Source of the DNA: Sulfurimonas sp. HSL3-1 | GTDB taxonomy: Bacteria; Campylobacterota; Campylobacteria; Campylobacterales; Sulfurimonadaceae | DNA length: 64,000 nucleotides | Assembly (NCBI RefSeq): GCF_039645995.1 | Contig: NZ_CP147920.1 | Location: forward strand, 930,001 to 994,000 | Direction of reading: 5' to 3' | Part shown: piece by piece, positions 32,809 to 42,666 of the stretch | How the letters are laid out: the number at the start of each line of letters is the position of its first letter | Position numbering within the stretch: position 1 is the stretch's first letter | Position numbers and translations under genes: made by a program | Notes under the pieces: model-generated | Told to the model about the DNA's origin: nothing | The model's database searches: none | Seen by the model: the letters and a program-made list of their open reading frames with translations, nothing else

Positions 32809-34503
32809 ATGCAGATGAGTGGCGCACAGATGGTCATTGAGGCACTGAAACACGAAGGGGTTGATACCGTATTCGGTTACCCCGGCGGTGCCATCATGAA
32901 CGTCTATGACGAAATATACAAACAAGACGATTTCCAACATATCCTGACCCGGCACGAGCAGGCGGCCGTGCATGCAGCGGAGGGGTATGCGAAGGTAACG
33001 GGCAAGGTCGGCGTGGCGATGGTCACCTCCGGACCGGGCTTTACCAACGCCGTGACGGGAATCGCCGATGCGTATATGGACTCCATCCCTCTCGTCGTTA
33101 TCAGCGGGCAGGTCCCGATGTCGCTGATCGGGACGGATGCGTTCCAGGAGATCGACTCCGTCGGTATCAGCCGCTCGTGTACGAAGCATAACTACCTTGT
33201 CACCGACGCGGCGGACCTTCCGCGCGTCCTGAAAGAGGCCTTTTACCTCGCCGCGACCGGGCGGCCGGGACCGGTCCACGTCGACATTCCCAAAGACGTT
33301 ACGGCACAGATCGCCGAGTTCGACTACAGCAGACCGGTAGAGATGGAGACCTACAAGCCGACGACCAAAGGGAATGCACGCCAGATCAAAAAGGCGATCG
33401 AGGCTATTGCCGCGGCCAAGCGTCCGCTGCTCTACCTCGGCGGCGGTATCATCAGCGCCAATGCGGCGGACGAAGTCCGTGCTTTCGCGAAAATGACGGG
33501 CATTCCGGCGGTTGAAACCTTCATGGCCCGCGGCACGATGGGGGCGGACAACCCGCTCGTGATCTCCATGCTGGGGATGCACGGCTCCTATGCCGCGAAC
33601 ATGGCGATGAGCGAAACTGACCTGGTCATCGGTCTGGGGGCGCGTTTCGATGACCGCGTGACCGGGAAACTGAGCGAGTTCGCGAAAAATGCCGACGTTA
33701 TCCATGTCGACATCGACCCCGCGAGCATCTCCAAGCTCGTCAACGCGGAGTACCCGATCGTCGGGGATGTAAAGTACGTCGTCGAAGAGATGACGACCCT
33801 GGCCAAGGGTAAAGTCGATCCGGAACGTTATGCACCGTGGCTGGAGACGATCGACCACTTCAACAAACTGCATCCGCTGGGCTATGAAGAGGAAGCGGGT
33901 ACGATCAAACCGCAGTGGGTCATCGAGCGCATCGGGCAGCTGCTGGGCGAAAAGGCTAATATCAGCACCGACGTCGGCCAGCATCAGATGTGGACGGCCC
34001 AGTTCTACCCCTTCACGCGGCCGCGTCAGTTCATCAGCTCCGGCGGACTGGGCACGATGGGCTTTGGTTTCCCGGCGGCGATGGGGGTCAAGCGCGGCGA
34101 TATGGAGCGCGTCAGCATCAACGTCACGGGCGACGGCTCGATCCTGATGAATATCCAGGAGCTGATGACGTCGGTCGAGTACAAACTGCCGGTCATCAAC
34201 GTCATCCTGAACAACCATTTCCTGGGGATGGTCCGCCAGTGGCAGACGCTCTTTTACGACAAGCGCTATTCGGAGACGGACCTCTCCATGCAGCCCAACT
34301 GGGTCGGGCTCGTCGAGAGCTTCGGCGGAGTCGGCTACAACGTCGAGACGAAAGAGGAGTTCGACGCCGCGCTCAAAGATGCGGTCGAGAAGAACGTCGT
34401 GGCGATGATCAACGTCAGCGTTTCGCGTTTCGAGAACGTTCTGCCGATGGTCCCGGCCGGCGGTTCGCTGTTTAATATGATGTTGGAATACAAGGATAAA
34501 TGA
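32809..34503 (+). CDS. ilvB: Acetolactate synthase large subunit
   Basis: 564 residues. The TPP glutamate is in RHEQAAVHAAEGYA (E50). The FAD/central domain has LGGGIISANAADEVRAFA, and the TPP/Mg motif is GDGSILMNIQEL...NNHFLGMVRQWQ. First common step of valine/leucine/isoleucine synthesis. ATG at 32809 has GAGGAG 6 bases upstream. It is translationally linked to ilvH (ATGATG over the TGA). Confidence 0.95.
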   Translation: MQMSGAQMVIEALKHEGVDTVFGYPGGAIMNVYDEIYKQDDFQHILTRHEQAAVHAAEGYAKVTGKVGVAMVTSGPGFTNAVTGIADAYMDSIPLVVISGQVPMSLIGTDAFQEIDSVGISRSCTKHNYLVTDAADLPRVLKEAFYLAATGRPGPVHVDIPKDVTAQIAEFDYSRPVEMETYKPTTKGNARQIKKAIEAIAAAKRPLLYLGGGIISANAADEVRAFAKMTGIPAVETFMARGTMGADNPLVISMLGMHGSYAANMAMSETDLVIGLGARFDDRVTGKLSEFAKNADVIHVDIDPASISKLVNAEYPIVGDVKYVVEEMTTLAKGKVDPERYAPWLETIDHFNKLHPLGYEEEAGTIKPQWVIERIGQLLGEKANISTDVGQHQMWTAQFYPFTRPRQFISSGGLGTMGFGFPAAMGVKRGDMERVSINVTGDGSILMNIQELMTSVEYKLPVINVILNNHFLGMVRQWQTLFYDKRYSETDLSMQPNWVGLVESFGGVGYNVETKEEFDAALKDAVEKNVVAMINVSVSRFENVLPMVPAGGSLFNMMLEYKDK

Positions 34504-34973
34504 TGCAAAACGAAAGAAGAGTTGTATCGGTCATCTTACAGAACGAAGCCAGTGCCCTGTCGCGGATCACGGACCTCTTTTCGGCCCGCGGCTACAATAT
34601 CGAGTCGTTGACCGTCGCGCCGATCCCGGAATCGAAATATTCCCGCCTGACGATCGCGACCTCCGGCTCCGTCCGGGTGATCGAACAGATCATCAAGCAG
34701 CTGCACAAGCTCATCCCCGTTCTGCGGGTCTATGAACACGCCGATCTCGTCGAGAAGGAGATGGCGATGGTCAAGTTCCCGATCGGGGAGAACCTCTCCG
34801 ATATCGAAACGCTGAGCAAGGCCTACAACGGCAAGATCGTCAATGTCGGCAACGACATGATCATCGCGATGGTCGCCGACGAGCCCAAACGCGTTTCGCA
34901 CTACCTCGAAGCTGTTAAACGTTTCAATCCCAAAGAGATCGTACGCAGCGGCACCGTGGCCCTGGAGCGCTAG
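34500..34973 (+). CDS. ilvH: Acetolactate synthase small (regulatory) subunit
   Basis: 157 residues with an N-terminal ACT domain (RRVVSVILQNEASALSRITDLFSARGYNIESLTVAP) that binds valine, and a C-terminal activation domain. It pairs with IlvB encoded just upstream. Two tandem ATGs at 34500 and 34503; the second is better spaced from AAGGA. It is followed without a gap by lpxD, an order also known in Campylobacter. Confidence 0.93.
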   Translation: MMQNERRVVSVILQNEASALSRITDLFSARGYNIESLTVAPIPESKYSRLTIATSGSVRVIEQIIKQLHKLIPVLRVYEHADLVEKEMAMVKFPIGENLSDIETLSKAYNGKIVNVGNDMIIAMVADEPKRVSHYLEAVKRFNPKEIVRSGTVALER

Positions 34974-35969
34974 GTGCGACTCTCTCTTATCGCGGAAACA
35001 CTCGGAACGCCACTGCCGGGTGAAGAGCGCGAGATTCGTGCGATGAATACGCTGGCGGAGGCGTCGGCAGAAGAACTCTCCTACCTTTCGGATAACCGTT
35101 ACCTCAAATCTCTGGAGACGACAAAGGCCGCGGCGGTGCTGGTCAAAGCGGATGCCGCGGATGCCGTTCCTGCACACTGTATCGCCCTGGTTTGCGAGGA
35201 CGTCTCCCTTGCGATGGCGAAGGCGACATCCCTCTTTACACCGCCGCTGATCGATCATAATGCCGCCGAACCGATTATCGGGGTTGAGAGTTTCATCGAC
35301 CCGCGCGCCAATATCGAGAAGGGGACCGTCATCGGCAAAGGCGTCACGGTGATGGCCGGCGCCTATGTCGGATCGGGCGTCGTGATCGGCGATGATACGG
35401 TGATCTTCCCCAATGTGACAATCTACCGCGACTGCCGTATCGGTTCGCGTTGCCGTATCCACGGCGGCAGCACCATCGGCGCGGACGGCTTCGGCTACGC
35501 GCATACGGCCCAGGGCGAACACGTTAAGATCTACCAAAACGGCAACGTTGTCATCGAAGATGACGTCGAGATCGGGGCAAACTGCTCGATCGACCGGGCG
35601 CTGTTCAATTCGACGATTATCCGCCGCGGCGCCAAGATCGACAATAACGTGCATATCGGCCACAACTGCGACATCGGGGAGCACTGTATCTTCGTTGCGC
35701 AGGTCGGCGTCGGCGGGTCGACGCATCTGGGCCGCAACTGTGTCGTCAGCGGCCAGACGGCCTTTTCCGATCACCTCGAGATCGCCCCGTTTACGACCTT
35801 CACGGCGCGTTCGGGCGTCACGAAGTCCATCAAGGAGAGCGGTAAAATCTTCAGCGGCTACCCGCTGATGGAGCATCGCCTCTGGACCCGGCTGCAGAGC
35901 CGGCTGTCGAAACTGGCCAAAGAGGGGATCAGCACCAAACGGAGGACGAAAGCGCATGAAACTGAGTGA
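34974..35969 (+). CDS. lpxD: UDP-3-O-acylglucosamine N-acyltransferase, copy 1
   Basis: 331 residues: an N-terminal uridine-binding domain (about 1-95), then a left-handed beta-helix of hexapeptide repeats (about 100-290) with [12 protein letters not shown] holding the catalytic His, and a C-terminal helical tail ending in a basic stretch. N-acylation step of lipid A synthesis. It starts with GTG (GGAG upstream) directly after ilvH and overlaps a second, clearly paralogous lpxD by 14 bases. Copy 1 differs in the last coil ([33 protein letters not shown]) and in its longer basic tail. Confidence 0.9.
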   Translation: MRLSLIAETLGTPLPGEEREIRAMNTLAEASAEELSYLSDNRYLKSLETTKAAAVLVKADAADAVPAHCIALVCEDVSLAMAKATSLFTPPLIDHNAAEPIIGVESFIDPRANIEKGTVIGKGVTVMAGAYVGSGVVIGDDTVIFPNVTIYRDCRIGSRCRIHGGSTIGADGFGYAHTAQGEHVKIYQNGNVVIEDDVEIGANCSIDRALFNSTIIRRGAKIDNNVHIGHNCDIGEHCIFVAQVGVGGSTHLGRNCVVSGQTAFSDHLEIAPFTTFTARSGVTKSIKESGKIFSGYPLMEHRLWTRLQSRLSKLAKEGISTKRRTKAHETE

Positions 35970-36906
35970 GTTCTGCCAAAAACTCGCCATTCCCTTCAGC
36001 GGGGAGGAGCGGGAGATCAACGGTCTCAATGCCCTGCAGGAAGCGGGGCAGAATGAAGTGAGCTTTTTGGAAAACCCGAAATACGCTTCACAGCTCTCGG
36101 GAACCAATGCCGCAGCCGTGCTGGTGACGGAGGCGATGGCGCAGCATCTGCCCGAACAGTGCACTCCCCTGATCGTCGACGAGCCCTATATCGTGCTGGC
36201 GAAAGCCTCCGCCTTTTTCGCTCCTCTTCGCCTTGAACATGATCTGCCTGAGAGTATTATCGGCGAGGGGACGGTGATCGAGGAGGGTGCCTTTGTCGCC
36301 AAGGGAAGCCGTATCGGAGAGAACTGTCATATCATGCCGGGTGCTTTTGTCGGCAACAATGTCACGATAGGCGATAACACGATCCTCTATCCCAACGTGA
36401 CGGTCTACCGCGATTGCAAGCTAGGCAGCGACTGTATCATCCACGCGGGAACGGTCATCGGCAGTGACGGTTTCGGGTTCGCGACGACCAAGCTGGGCGA
36501 ACATGTCAAAATCTATCAGAACGGAAACGTCGTGATCGAGGATGACGTCGAGATCGGCTCCAATACGACGATTGACCGTGCCGTCTTCAAGAGTACGGTA
36601 ATCAAAAAAGGGGTGCGCATCGACAACCTTGTCCAGGTGGGCCACAACTGCGTTGTCGGCGAATACAGCGTTCTAGTCTCCCAGGTGGGGCTTGCAGGCT
36701 CCTCAAACCTCGGACGCAACGTCGTCATGGGCGGCCAGAGCGCAACGGCCGGCCACCTCTCTATCGCGCCGTTCACGACGATTGCCGCGCGCGGCGGCGT
36801 GACGAAAAATGTCGATAAAGCCGGCGTCTACGGCGGGTTCCCGCTGATGGAACACAGACTCTGGTTGAAGCTCCAGGGCAAACTGGCACGGCTGCTTAAG
36901 GCGTAA
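35956..36906 (+). CDS. lpxD: UDP-3-O-acylglucosamine N-acyltransferase, copy 2
   Basis: 316 residues, same architecture as copy 1: uridine-binding domain (1-95), hexapeptide helix (about 100-285) with [14 protein letters not shown] carrying the catalytic His, and [18 protein letters not shown] at the end. The [15 protein letters not shown] coil and [14 protein letters not shown] look closer to standard LpxD enzymes than the matching parts of copy 1. Likely the main enzyme, or the one with different acyl-chain preference. Which copy is essential cannot be told. Confidence 0.9.
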   Translation: MKLSEFCQKLAIPFSGEEREINGLNALQEAGQNEVSFLENPKYASQLSGTNAAAVLVTEAMAQHLPEQCTPLIVDEPYIVLAKASAFFAPLRLEHDLPESIIGEGTVIEEGAFVAKGSRIGENCHIMPGAFVGNNVTIGDNTILYPNVTVYRDCKLGSDCIIHAGTVIGSDGFGFATTKLGEHVKIYQNGNVVIEDDVEIGSNTTIDRAVFKSTVIKKGVRIDNLVQVGHNCVVGEYSVLVSQVGLAGSSNLGRNVVMGGQSATAGHLSIAPFTTIAARGGVTKNVDKAGVYGGFPLMEHRLWLKLQGKLARLLKA

Positions 36907-36931
36907 AAAGGGGGGAATCCCCGCCTTACGC
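36901..36931. terminator. Bidirectional hairpin between lpxD and the DUF4395 gene
   Basis: GCGTAA ... TTACGC with inner GGGG ... CCCC. The stem spans the lpxD stop codon and the stop of the convergent gene. Confidence 0.5.
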
Positions 36932-37420
36932 AATCTCATCTTTCGTTATCCCCGATCGCATACCCATAAATTTTTTCTTGTCGGTAGGCGAATGCCTGAA
37001 AAATCCGCCAAAACCTAAGCGGTTCAATTGAAAATAGAGAAAACAGCCTATACACCAGCCTGCATACGAAACGGCAGTCAGTGTGATCAAGACGACAACG
37101 ACTCCCCAGGCGGTTAATCGGTAATCGAAGTGCAGCATTGCCAGCACCGATGCCAGACTCAAAGCCCCGATGAGCTGTCCGAATTTGTGCGGCTGTATAT
37201 TATCGAGCCGGTAATCCGATTTCATAATACCCAACGGTTGTACAACCCATCGGTATAGAAGTGAGAAGGGACTGAGAGACCTTACGGTACCCGATAACAA
37301 GAACAGTATGCTCAAGACAATGAGCAGCCTACTGTCTTGTAAAACCAAAGCGATCGACAGGATGCCTATCGTAAGAATCTGTCCCATTTTTATTTCGGCA
37401 TGATCAATATACGTTGCCAT
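36926..37420 (-). CDS. DUF4395-family integral membrane protein
   Basis: 164 residues with about four hydrophobic helices (roughly 15-42, 85-97, 105-118, 118-132) and the family-like FLLSGTVRSLSPFSLLYRWVVQP and AGWCIGCFLYF segments. Function unknown. It has lower GC than its neighbours. AGGAGC lies before the ATG. The AraC-type regulator gene is 73 bases upstream on the same strand and an inverted repeat TGTAG-GAACATG-CTACA (37441-37457) lies in the gap, so it may be regulated by that protein. Confidence 0.75.
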   Translation of the reverse strand: MATYIDHAEIKMGQILTIGILSIALVLQDSRLLIVLSILFLLSGTVRSLSPFSLLYRWVVQPLGIMKSDYRLDNIQPHKFGQLIGALSLASVLAMLHFDYRLTAWGVVVVLITLTAVSYAGWCIGCFLYFQLNRLGFGGFFRHSPTDKKKFMGMRSGITKDEIA

Positions 37421-37440
37421 GAAATGCTCCTAGAAAATGA

Positions 37441-37457
37441 TGTAGGAACATGCTACA
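37441..37457. promoter_or_regulatory. Inverted repeat upstream of the DUF4395 gene
   Basis: TGTAG, 7 bases, CTACA, located 21 bases before the start of the DUF4395 gene, between it and araC-like gene. Possible operator. Confidence 0.3.
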
Positions 37458-37493
37458 AAAAATAGAAAATTAAATCTTGTACAAAATGAACAT

Positions 37494-38312
37494 TTATGAA
37501 AAAAGATTTTTCTGATACTCTCTGGGAGTGAGTTGAAAGACCCTTTTAAACAGTCTGTTTAAGTGGCTCTGATCAAAAAATCCGCTCATCTGGGCCGCCT
37601 CCGAGACCGATAGGTTACGGGACAGCAACTCTTTGGCCAAATGGACCTTTTTATTGATAATGTATGAATGGATAGGCAGACCGAACTCTTTCTTAAACAC
37701 CCTCAATATATGCGCGATGGAGAGGTGCATGGCGTCAGCAATGTCACCTAATAAAAGTTCGTTTTCAAGGTTTTCAACAATGTATGCTTCGATTTTTAAC
37801 GCCAATGCCTGACTCTCTATATCGATATTATTGGTTTCGTGATTATCGCAAAAGTTGAGGAAGAGTGGCGTGGCAAAGTTGACGACCTTCTCCTCCTTTT
37901 CGAGTAAAGAGCATTCACTTGAAAGCAATGTATCGCACATAGTCATAAAGTGGCAAAAGACGTCTTGATCGTCCAAGAGCGTAATGTTCACAGGCGCATA
38001 ATCCGCATGACCGTGCAAGAGAGTGTTTTGCAATGATTTGCACCATGCTACACCTAAAAAAAGTACATAGCTCTCTTTTGTTTCAAGCGTTGTCATCGTG
38101 GCCCGATGCGCCAGCCCCGGGTTGATAATTGAAATTGAGTTCGGTTTTAACGCTTCTTTCTTCTCATTGAATTCGATATTCAACTGTCCGCTTTTTATGC
38201 CGCTTATCGTCAAGGCGTCGTGCTGATGCATTTTGTCACAACTGACAACTTTTGAGACATAGCGCAATTCAATGAAAGGGAGTCTGTCTGATTTGAAAAT
38301 TTTGCTTTTCAT
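37494..38312 (-). CDS. AraC-family transcriptional regulator
   Basis: 272 residues: an N-terminal cupin-like AraC ligand domain (about 1-150) and a C-terminal double helix-turn-helix (about 170-270; LLGDIADAMHLSIAHILRVFKKEFGLP and LSVSEAAQMSGFFDQSHLNRLFKRVFQLTPREYQKN). Codon use and base composition are clearly more AT-rich than in the surrounding genes, suggesting transfer together with the DUF4395 gene. Ligand unknown. Confidence 0.88.
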   Translation of the reverse strand: MKSKIFKSDRLPFIELRYVSKVVSCDKMHQHDALTISGIKSGQLNIEFNEKKEALKPNSISIINPGLAHRATMTTLETKESYVLFLGVAWCKSLQNTLLHGHADYAPVNITLLDDQDVFCHFMTMCDTLLSSECSLLEKEEKVVNFATPLFLNFCDNHETNNIDIESQALALKIEAYIVENLENELLLGDIADAMHLSIAHILRVFKKEFGLPIHSYIINKKVHLAKELLSRNLSVSEAAQMSGFFDQSHLNRLFKRVFQLTPREYQKNLFS

Positions 38313-38497
38313 CTGCTCTGCCTGGAAAATATTTTCGATCTTTGTTTATATCTTACCGCATTGATGCATGGCATCGAGAGATCGCTATTCAACCATACAG
38401 CAAAGTTTCTAGAATAGGATAGAGAAAGAATGAAGAAGAGGGTAGATTCAGATAGGTGGGAAACGCTGGAAGATGCAGCCGCAAAGGCTGCAAAGGA
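38313..38497. other. Intergenic region with hairpin after aspC
   Basis: AT-rich to about 38,450, with no gene seen. GCAGCC-GCAAA-GGCTGC at 38475-38491 lies just beyond the aspC stop and may be its terminator on the minus strand. Confidence 0.4.
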
Positions 38498-39664
38498 TCA
38501 GTAGGTTTTGACGAAGTCGGCGATCCGCGCGATCCCTTCGCGGATATTCTCGATGTCGGTGGCAAAGCTGAAGCGGAAATAGCCGTCCATGCCGAAGCCG
38601 AGTCCCGGGACGACGGCGACCTCTTTCTCTTCGAGCAGGCGCTTGCAGAAGGTAAGAGAGTCATCCGTGACCGCTTTGATATTGACAAAGAGGTAGAAGG
38701 CCCCGTCCGGGGAGAGGACGGAGAGGCCGTCGACGGCGTTGAAGCGTTCGACCGCTTCGTCACGGCGCGCCATAAAGGCCTGGCGCATCATCTCGATCTC
38801 CTCGTCGGCGGAACCGTCGAGCCCTTTGAGCGCGGCATACTGGGTGATGGAGTTGATGTTCGACGTGCTCTGGCTCTGCAGTTTCTTCGTCGCCTTGATC
38901 ATCTCCGTATCCGCAGAGGCCATGTAGCCGAAACGCCACCCCGTCATCGCGACGGATTTACTCAGACCGTTGATGGTGACGGTCCGCTGGAACATATCGT
39001 CGCTGATTGCCGCCGCGGAGGTGAACTCCCCTTTGTAGATGAGTTTTTCGTACATTTCATCGCTGGCGACGATGATGTCGGTGCCTTTGAGGACCTCTGC
39101 GAGTCCTTCGAGCTCCGCTTTGGAGTAGACGGCACCCGTCGGGTTGGACGGCGTCGTGAGGATCAGCATCTTCGTGTTCGGCGTGATGGCTGCTTGCAGC
39201 TGCTGCGGCGTGATCTTGAAGCCGCTGGCGTCGTCGGTCATGATCTCGACGGGGGTACCGCCGCAGTACTTGACCAGCTCCGGGTAGGTGACCCAGTACG
39301 GCGCGGGAATGATCACCTCGTCGCCTTCCTGGATCGTCGCCGAAAAGAGGTTGAAGAGCGAATGCTTGGCACCGTTGTTGACGATGACCTGGTTCATCTC
39401 GTAATGCAGGCCGTTATCGCGTTTCAGTTTCTCGATGACGGCACGTTTAAGTTCCGGGATGCCGTCGACGGCCGTATAGCGGGTCTTATCGGTTTCGATG
39501 GCCTGGATAGCGGCATCTTTGATGACGCGGGGCGTACCGAAGTCCGGTTCGCCGGCGGAGAAACTCAGCACGTCCTTGCCCTGGGCGCGCAGCTCCTGCG
39601 CGAGGGCGGTGACGGCGATCGTGATCGATTCGGAGAGGACATTTACTCTATCGGTCAGTTGCAT
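38498..39664 (-). CDS. aspC: Aspartate aminotransferase (class I/II PLP aminotransferase)
   Basis: 388 residues. The PLP lysine is in TINGLSKSVAMTGWRFGY; SAGEPDFGTP, NNGAKHSLFN, TPSNPTGAVYSK and the C-terminal FRFSFATD (substrate Arg) are typical of subgroup I-gamma aspartate transaminases. It interconverts aspartate/2-oxoglutarate and oxaloacetate/glutamate; some family members also act on prephenate. A -10 TATAAT lies about 45 bases upstream. Confidence 0.9.
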   Translation of the reverse strand: MQLTDRVNVLSESITIAVTALAQELRAQGKDVLSFSAGEPDFGTPRVIKDAAIQAIETDKTRYTAVDGIPELKRAVIEKLKRDNGLHYEMNQVIVNNGAKHSLFNLFSATIQEGDEVIIPAPYWVTYPELVKYCGGTPVEIMTDDASGFKITPQQLQAAITPNTKMLILTTPSNPTGAVYSKAELEGLAEVLKGTDIIVASDEMYEKLIYKGEFTSAAAISDDMFQRTVTINGLSKSVAMTGWRFGYMASADTEMIKATKKLQSQSTSNINSITQYAALKGLDGSADEEIEMMRQAFMARRDEAVERFNAVDGLSVLSPDGAFYLFVNIKAVTDDSLTFCKRLLEEKEVAVVPGLGFGMDGYFRFSFATDIENIREGIARIADFVKTY

Positions 39665-39708
39665 TCTATGCCTTTTGGCGGGAAAAATCCCTAGTGTTAA
39701 ATCATGAA

Positions 39709-39714
39709 ATTATA
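39709..39714 (-). promoter_or_regulatory. -10 box (TATAAT) for aspC
   Basis: TATAAT on the minus strand about 45 bases before the aspC ATG, which itself is preceded by AAAAGG. Confidence 0.5.
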
Positions 39715-39762
39715 CCACTATAAGCATAAGGGCAGTGCTGAAACGGCCTCTCGGAGCGAAAT

Positions 39763-40110
39763 TTAAGCGCGGCGCGCTCTGAGACGATAAACAAGGAGGT
39801 GAAGCAGCATTGCAGCCGTCAGGGCGGCGGCATCGACGGCAACATCGGACAGTGAAGCGTACCGGTTCGGGAGAAAGGCCTGCACGGCTTCGATCAGAAC
39901 GCCGTAGCCGAGCAGGAGCGCGCTGCGCCGGCGCCATGAAAATGCGGGGTAGGCGAAAAGATGGAGCATGTAGAGGGTAAAAAACGCGGCAAAGTGGTTG
40001 AGAATGTCACTGAAGGAAACGATCTCCGGGAGCGGTTCGTACGTCGGGATAAAGGCGAGAAGGGTGACGGCAAGCAGTGTTACGGCGAAGAGGAGCTTCG
40101 CGGCGTTCAT
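39763..40110 (-). CDS. VanZ-like small membrane protein
   Basis: 115 residues with about four predicted membrane helices and VanZ-like features: [25 protein letters not shown] and [28 protein letters not shown]. Function unknown despite the name from glycopeptide-resistance clusters. It overlaps cysE by 4 bases (ATGA) and is the last gene of the cysE transcript. Confidence 0.8.
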   Translation of the reverse strand: MNAAKLLFAVTLLAVTLLAFIPTYEPLPEIVSFSDILNHFAAFFTLYMLHLFAYPAFSWRRRSALLLGYGVLIEAVQAFLPNRYASLSDVAVDAAALTAAMLLHLLVYRLRARRA

Positions 40111-40805
40111 TTCATCGCTTTGAGGAACGAATCGTAGATATGCTCCAGCTCCAGATCCTGTTCGAGGATCTCAGCGTTGTCCTGCATCAGGATATGCTCG
40201 AGGACGGCGACCCGCTTGAGCAGGTACTCGAAGAGCTCCTTGTCGATATCGGGGAGTTTGTTGTGGCTGAGGGGGTCTTTGTCACGTCCCTTTTCAATAA
40301 TCCGAGCCGGGATGCCGACGGCGGTAGAGTTGTCCGGAACCGGTTTGACGACGACGGAGTTCGAACCGATCTTGGCGTTTTCGCCGATAATGATGTCGCC
40401 GAGCACCTTCGCACCGGCGCCGATGACGGCGTTGCTTTTGATTGTCGGGTGGCGTTTGCCCGGGGTGAGGCTGACCCCACCCAGGGTCACGCCCTGGTAG
40501 ACGAGCACGTCATCTTCGATAATACAGGTCTCCCCGATGACGACGCCGATGCCGTGGTCAATGAAGAAACGGCGGCCGATCGTCGCGCCCGGGTGGATGT
40601 CAATGTTGGTCAACACCTGGTTAATGGCCATAATAAAACGGGCGGTGCGGCGAAGCCCCTTCCGGTAGAACCGGTTGGCGATGCGGTACCAGGTGACGGC
40701 CCAGATACCGGGATAGTTGAAGAAGAGTTCGAAGCGGCTGCTGATCGCGGGGTCGTTGCGGTAGACGTTCGAAAAATCTTCTCTGATCTCAGCAAACAGT
40801 CCCAA
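40107..40805 (-). CDS. cysE: Serine O-acetyltransferase
   Basis: 232 residues. A helical N-terminus ([18 protein letters not shown]) is followed by hexapeptide repeats forming a left-handed beta helix (about 70-170): [24 protein letters not shown] with the active-site His/Asp and [17 protein letters not shown]. It makes O-acetylserine for cysteine synthesis. A C-terminal helical extension follows (about 195-232). It lies 11 bases after speA. Confidence 0.9.
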   Translation of the reverse strand: MGLFAEIREDFSNVYRNDPAISSRFELFFNYPGIWAVTWYRIANRFYRKGLRRTARFIMAINQVLTNIDIHPGATIGRRFFIDHGIGVVIGETCIIEDDVLVYQGVTLGGVSLTPGKRHPTIKSNAVIGAGAKVLGDIIIGENAKIGSNSVVVKPVPDNSTAVGIPARIIEKGRDKDPLSHNKLPDIDKELFEYLLKRVAVLEHILMQDNAEILEQDLELEHIYDSFLKAMK

Positions 40806-40816
40806 TGCGAACCCCT

Positions 40817-42649
40817 TTATTTCGTTGTACGCAAGTAGCCGTTTTGCGCCAGAAAGTGTTTAAGTGTGGAAAGTGTATCACGGTTTTCTTCCTTTGTCAT
40901 AAATTCGGATTCGGCGATACGCGTTTCAAGTTGTTTTAATACGGTGGCCGGGTCATACTCGAGGTTATCGAGGATCTCCAGGATATCTTCGGCTTCGTCG
41001 AGGTTGGTGAAGCGGTAACCGTCGTCGTCGATCAGTACCGTTGCCTCGCTGGGATGGCTGAAGAGGTTGTGGTGCATGCCGAGGGTCTCCTGGTAGGCGC
41101 CGACGTTGAAAAAGCCGAGGAAATACTCCTCGACGTCCAGGTCGACGTCGTGCAGGTAGAGCGGCGCCTTGGGATCGAAGCCGATCTCCCCGTCGCTGTC
41201 GCAGGTGATGTCCCACAGCGACGCGGCACGGATTGCCGGCTGTTCGAGCCGGTCCAGCGGCATGACGGGGAAGTGCTGTTTCAGCCCCCAGTAGTCCGGC
41301 ATGCTTTGGAAGAAAGAGCTGTTGACAAGGTAGCGCTCCTGCAGCCTCTCCTGCAGCCGTTCGATCTCGGGCAGCTGGTTGCTTTGCTTGAGGTAGAGCG
41401 CTCTTTTGATAATCAAATGTACGAGGGTCTCCGCATTCGAGCGGTCCTGGAGGTCGATATAGCCCAGCTCGAAAAGTTTGAGCAGGGATTCGAGGTGGTC
41501 AAGCGCGTCGTGCAGATACTCGATACTGTTGCCCGAGGTGAGCATATTGTTCAGTTCGAGCAGCTCCTCGATCAGCGGCGGGTTGACCTCCTTGAGCTTG
41601 AGGGAGCGCTCCTGGTAGTCGTGGGAGAAGAGCTCCAGCACCGGCGTGACGAGGACGGCGTGCGACGCGGTGATGAAACGGCCCGACTCGGTGACGATGT
41701 TCGGGTGTTCGACCCCTTTGGCCCGCATGATGCCGCCGAGCAGGAAGACAACGTCGTTGGCGAACTCTTTGAGGCTGTAGTTCCGGACACGTTGCGTCGG
41801 GTGCTGGGCGTATTCGACGGAGAGGCCGCCGCCGATGTTGATGGCCCGCAGGGCGTCGGCCCCCATCCGTTTGAGTTCGGCGTAGATGTTCCCCGCTTCG
41901 CGCAGCGCGCGTTTGAGCGGGGCAATCTCGTCCATCTGCGACCCGATATGGAAATGGAGCATCGTAAAGCGGTCAAGCAGGTTATGGCGCTTGAGCAGGT
42001 CGAAGGCTTCGAGCAGTTCGGTCGAGGTGAGGCCGAATTTGGCCTGCATCCCGCCGCTTTTGGCCCAGATACCGCTGCCGCCGCTGTGCAGACGGATACG
42101 GATACCGATATTCGGGACACGGAAAGAGGTGTTCTCGGCGACTTCAATGATCGATTCGAGTTCGCCGATCCCCTCGATGGTCAGGGTGATGTTATGTCCC
42201 ATCTGCGCCGCGAGGAAGCCCATAGTGATCATCTCGACATCTTTGAAGCCGTTGACAGTAATGGGGGAGCCCGTCGGCGTATTGGCCATGGCGAGGATCA
42301 GTTCGGCTTTGGAGCCGGCCTCGAGGCCGTAACCGTGTTCCCGGCCCGCCTCCACGATCGATTTGACCACTTCGGGGTACTGGTTGACCTTCAGGGGGAA
42401 GACGGCCTTGAAACGCCCCTGGTAGTGGTTCTCTTCGATGGCCCGGGTAAAGTGGCCGTAAAGCGCATCGATCTGTTTGGCAATGAGGTGGGGAAACCGG
42501 AGAATGACGGGACCGGTAATCCCCTCCGAACGGATCTGCGTGGTAATATCGATGAGCGCGGGAGAGCTTTTATAGTTGATGTGGGCTTTCCCGTCGCGAA
42601 TAATGAAGTTTTGGTCACCCCAGATATCGAGTCCGTAGGGCTGTTGCAT
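40817..42649 (-). CDS. speA: Biosynthetic arginine decarboxylase
   Basis: 610 residues, fold-III PLP decarboxylase. The PLP lysine region is [58 protein letters not shown] and the C-terminal [10 protein letters not shown] (active-site Cys/Asp) are all present. It forms agmatine on the route to putrescine/spermidine. ATG 42649 is chosen; the upstream 39 codons overlap the end of hisS and are Arg-rich noise. Confidence 0.92.
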   Translation of the reverse strand: MQQPYGLDIWGDQNFIIRDGKAHINYKSSPALIDITTQIRSEGITGPVILRFPHLIAKQIDALYGHFTRAIEENHYQGRFKAVFPLKVNQYPEVVKSIVEAGREHGYGLEAGSKAELILAMANTPTGSPITVNGFKDVEMITMGFLAAQMGHNITLTIEGIGELESIIEVAENTSFRVPNIGIRIRLHSGGSGIWAKSGGMQAKFGLTSTELLEAFDLLKRHNLLDRFTMLHFHIGSQMDEIAPLKRALREAGNIYAELKRMGADALRAINIGGGLSVEYAQHPTQRVRNYSLKEFANDVVFLLGGIMRAKGVEHPNIVTESGRFITASHAVLVTPVLELFSHDYQERSLKLKEVNPPLIEELLELNNMLTSGNSIEYLHDALDHLESLLKLFELGYIDLQDRSNAETLVHLIIKRALYLKQSNQLPEIERLQERLQERYLVNSSFFQSMPDYWGLKQHFPVMPLDRLEQPAIRAASLWDITCDSDGEIGFDPKAPLYLHDVDLDVEEYFLGFFNVGAYQETLGMHHNLFSHPSEATVLIDDDGYRFTNLDEAEDILEILDNLEYDPATVLKQLETRIAESEFMTKEENRDTLSTLKHFLAQNGYLRTTK

Positions 42650-42666
42650 GTGCGTGCTTCCTGAAG

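Noticed and set aside
38456-39694. A 412-codon open frame antisense to aspC
   Set aside because: Antisense shadow of a gene with clear catalytic motifs; no ribosome site or domain.
41054-42664. A 536-codon open frame antisense to speA
   Set aside because: Antisense shadow; speA itself has all expected motifs.
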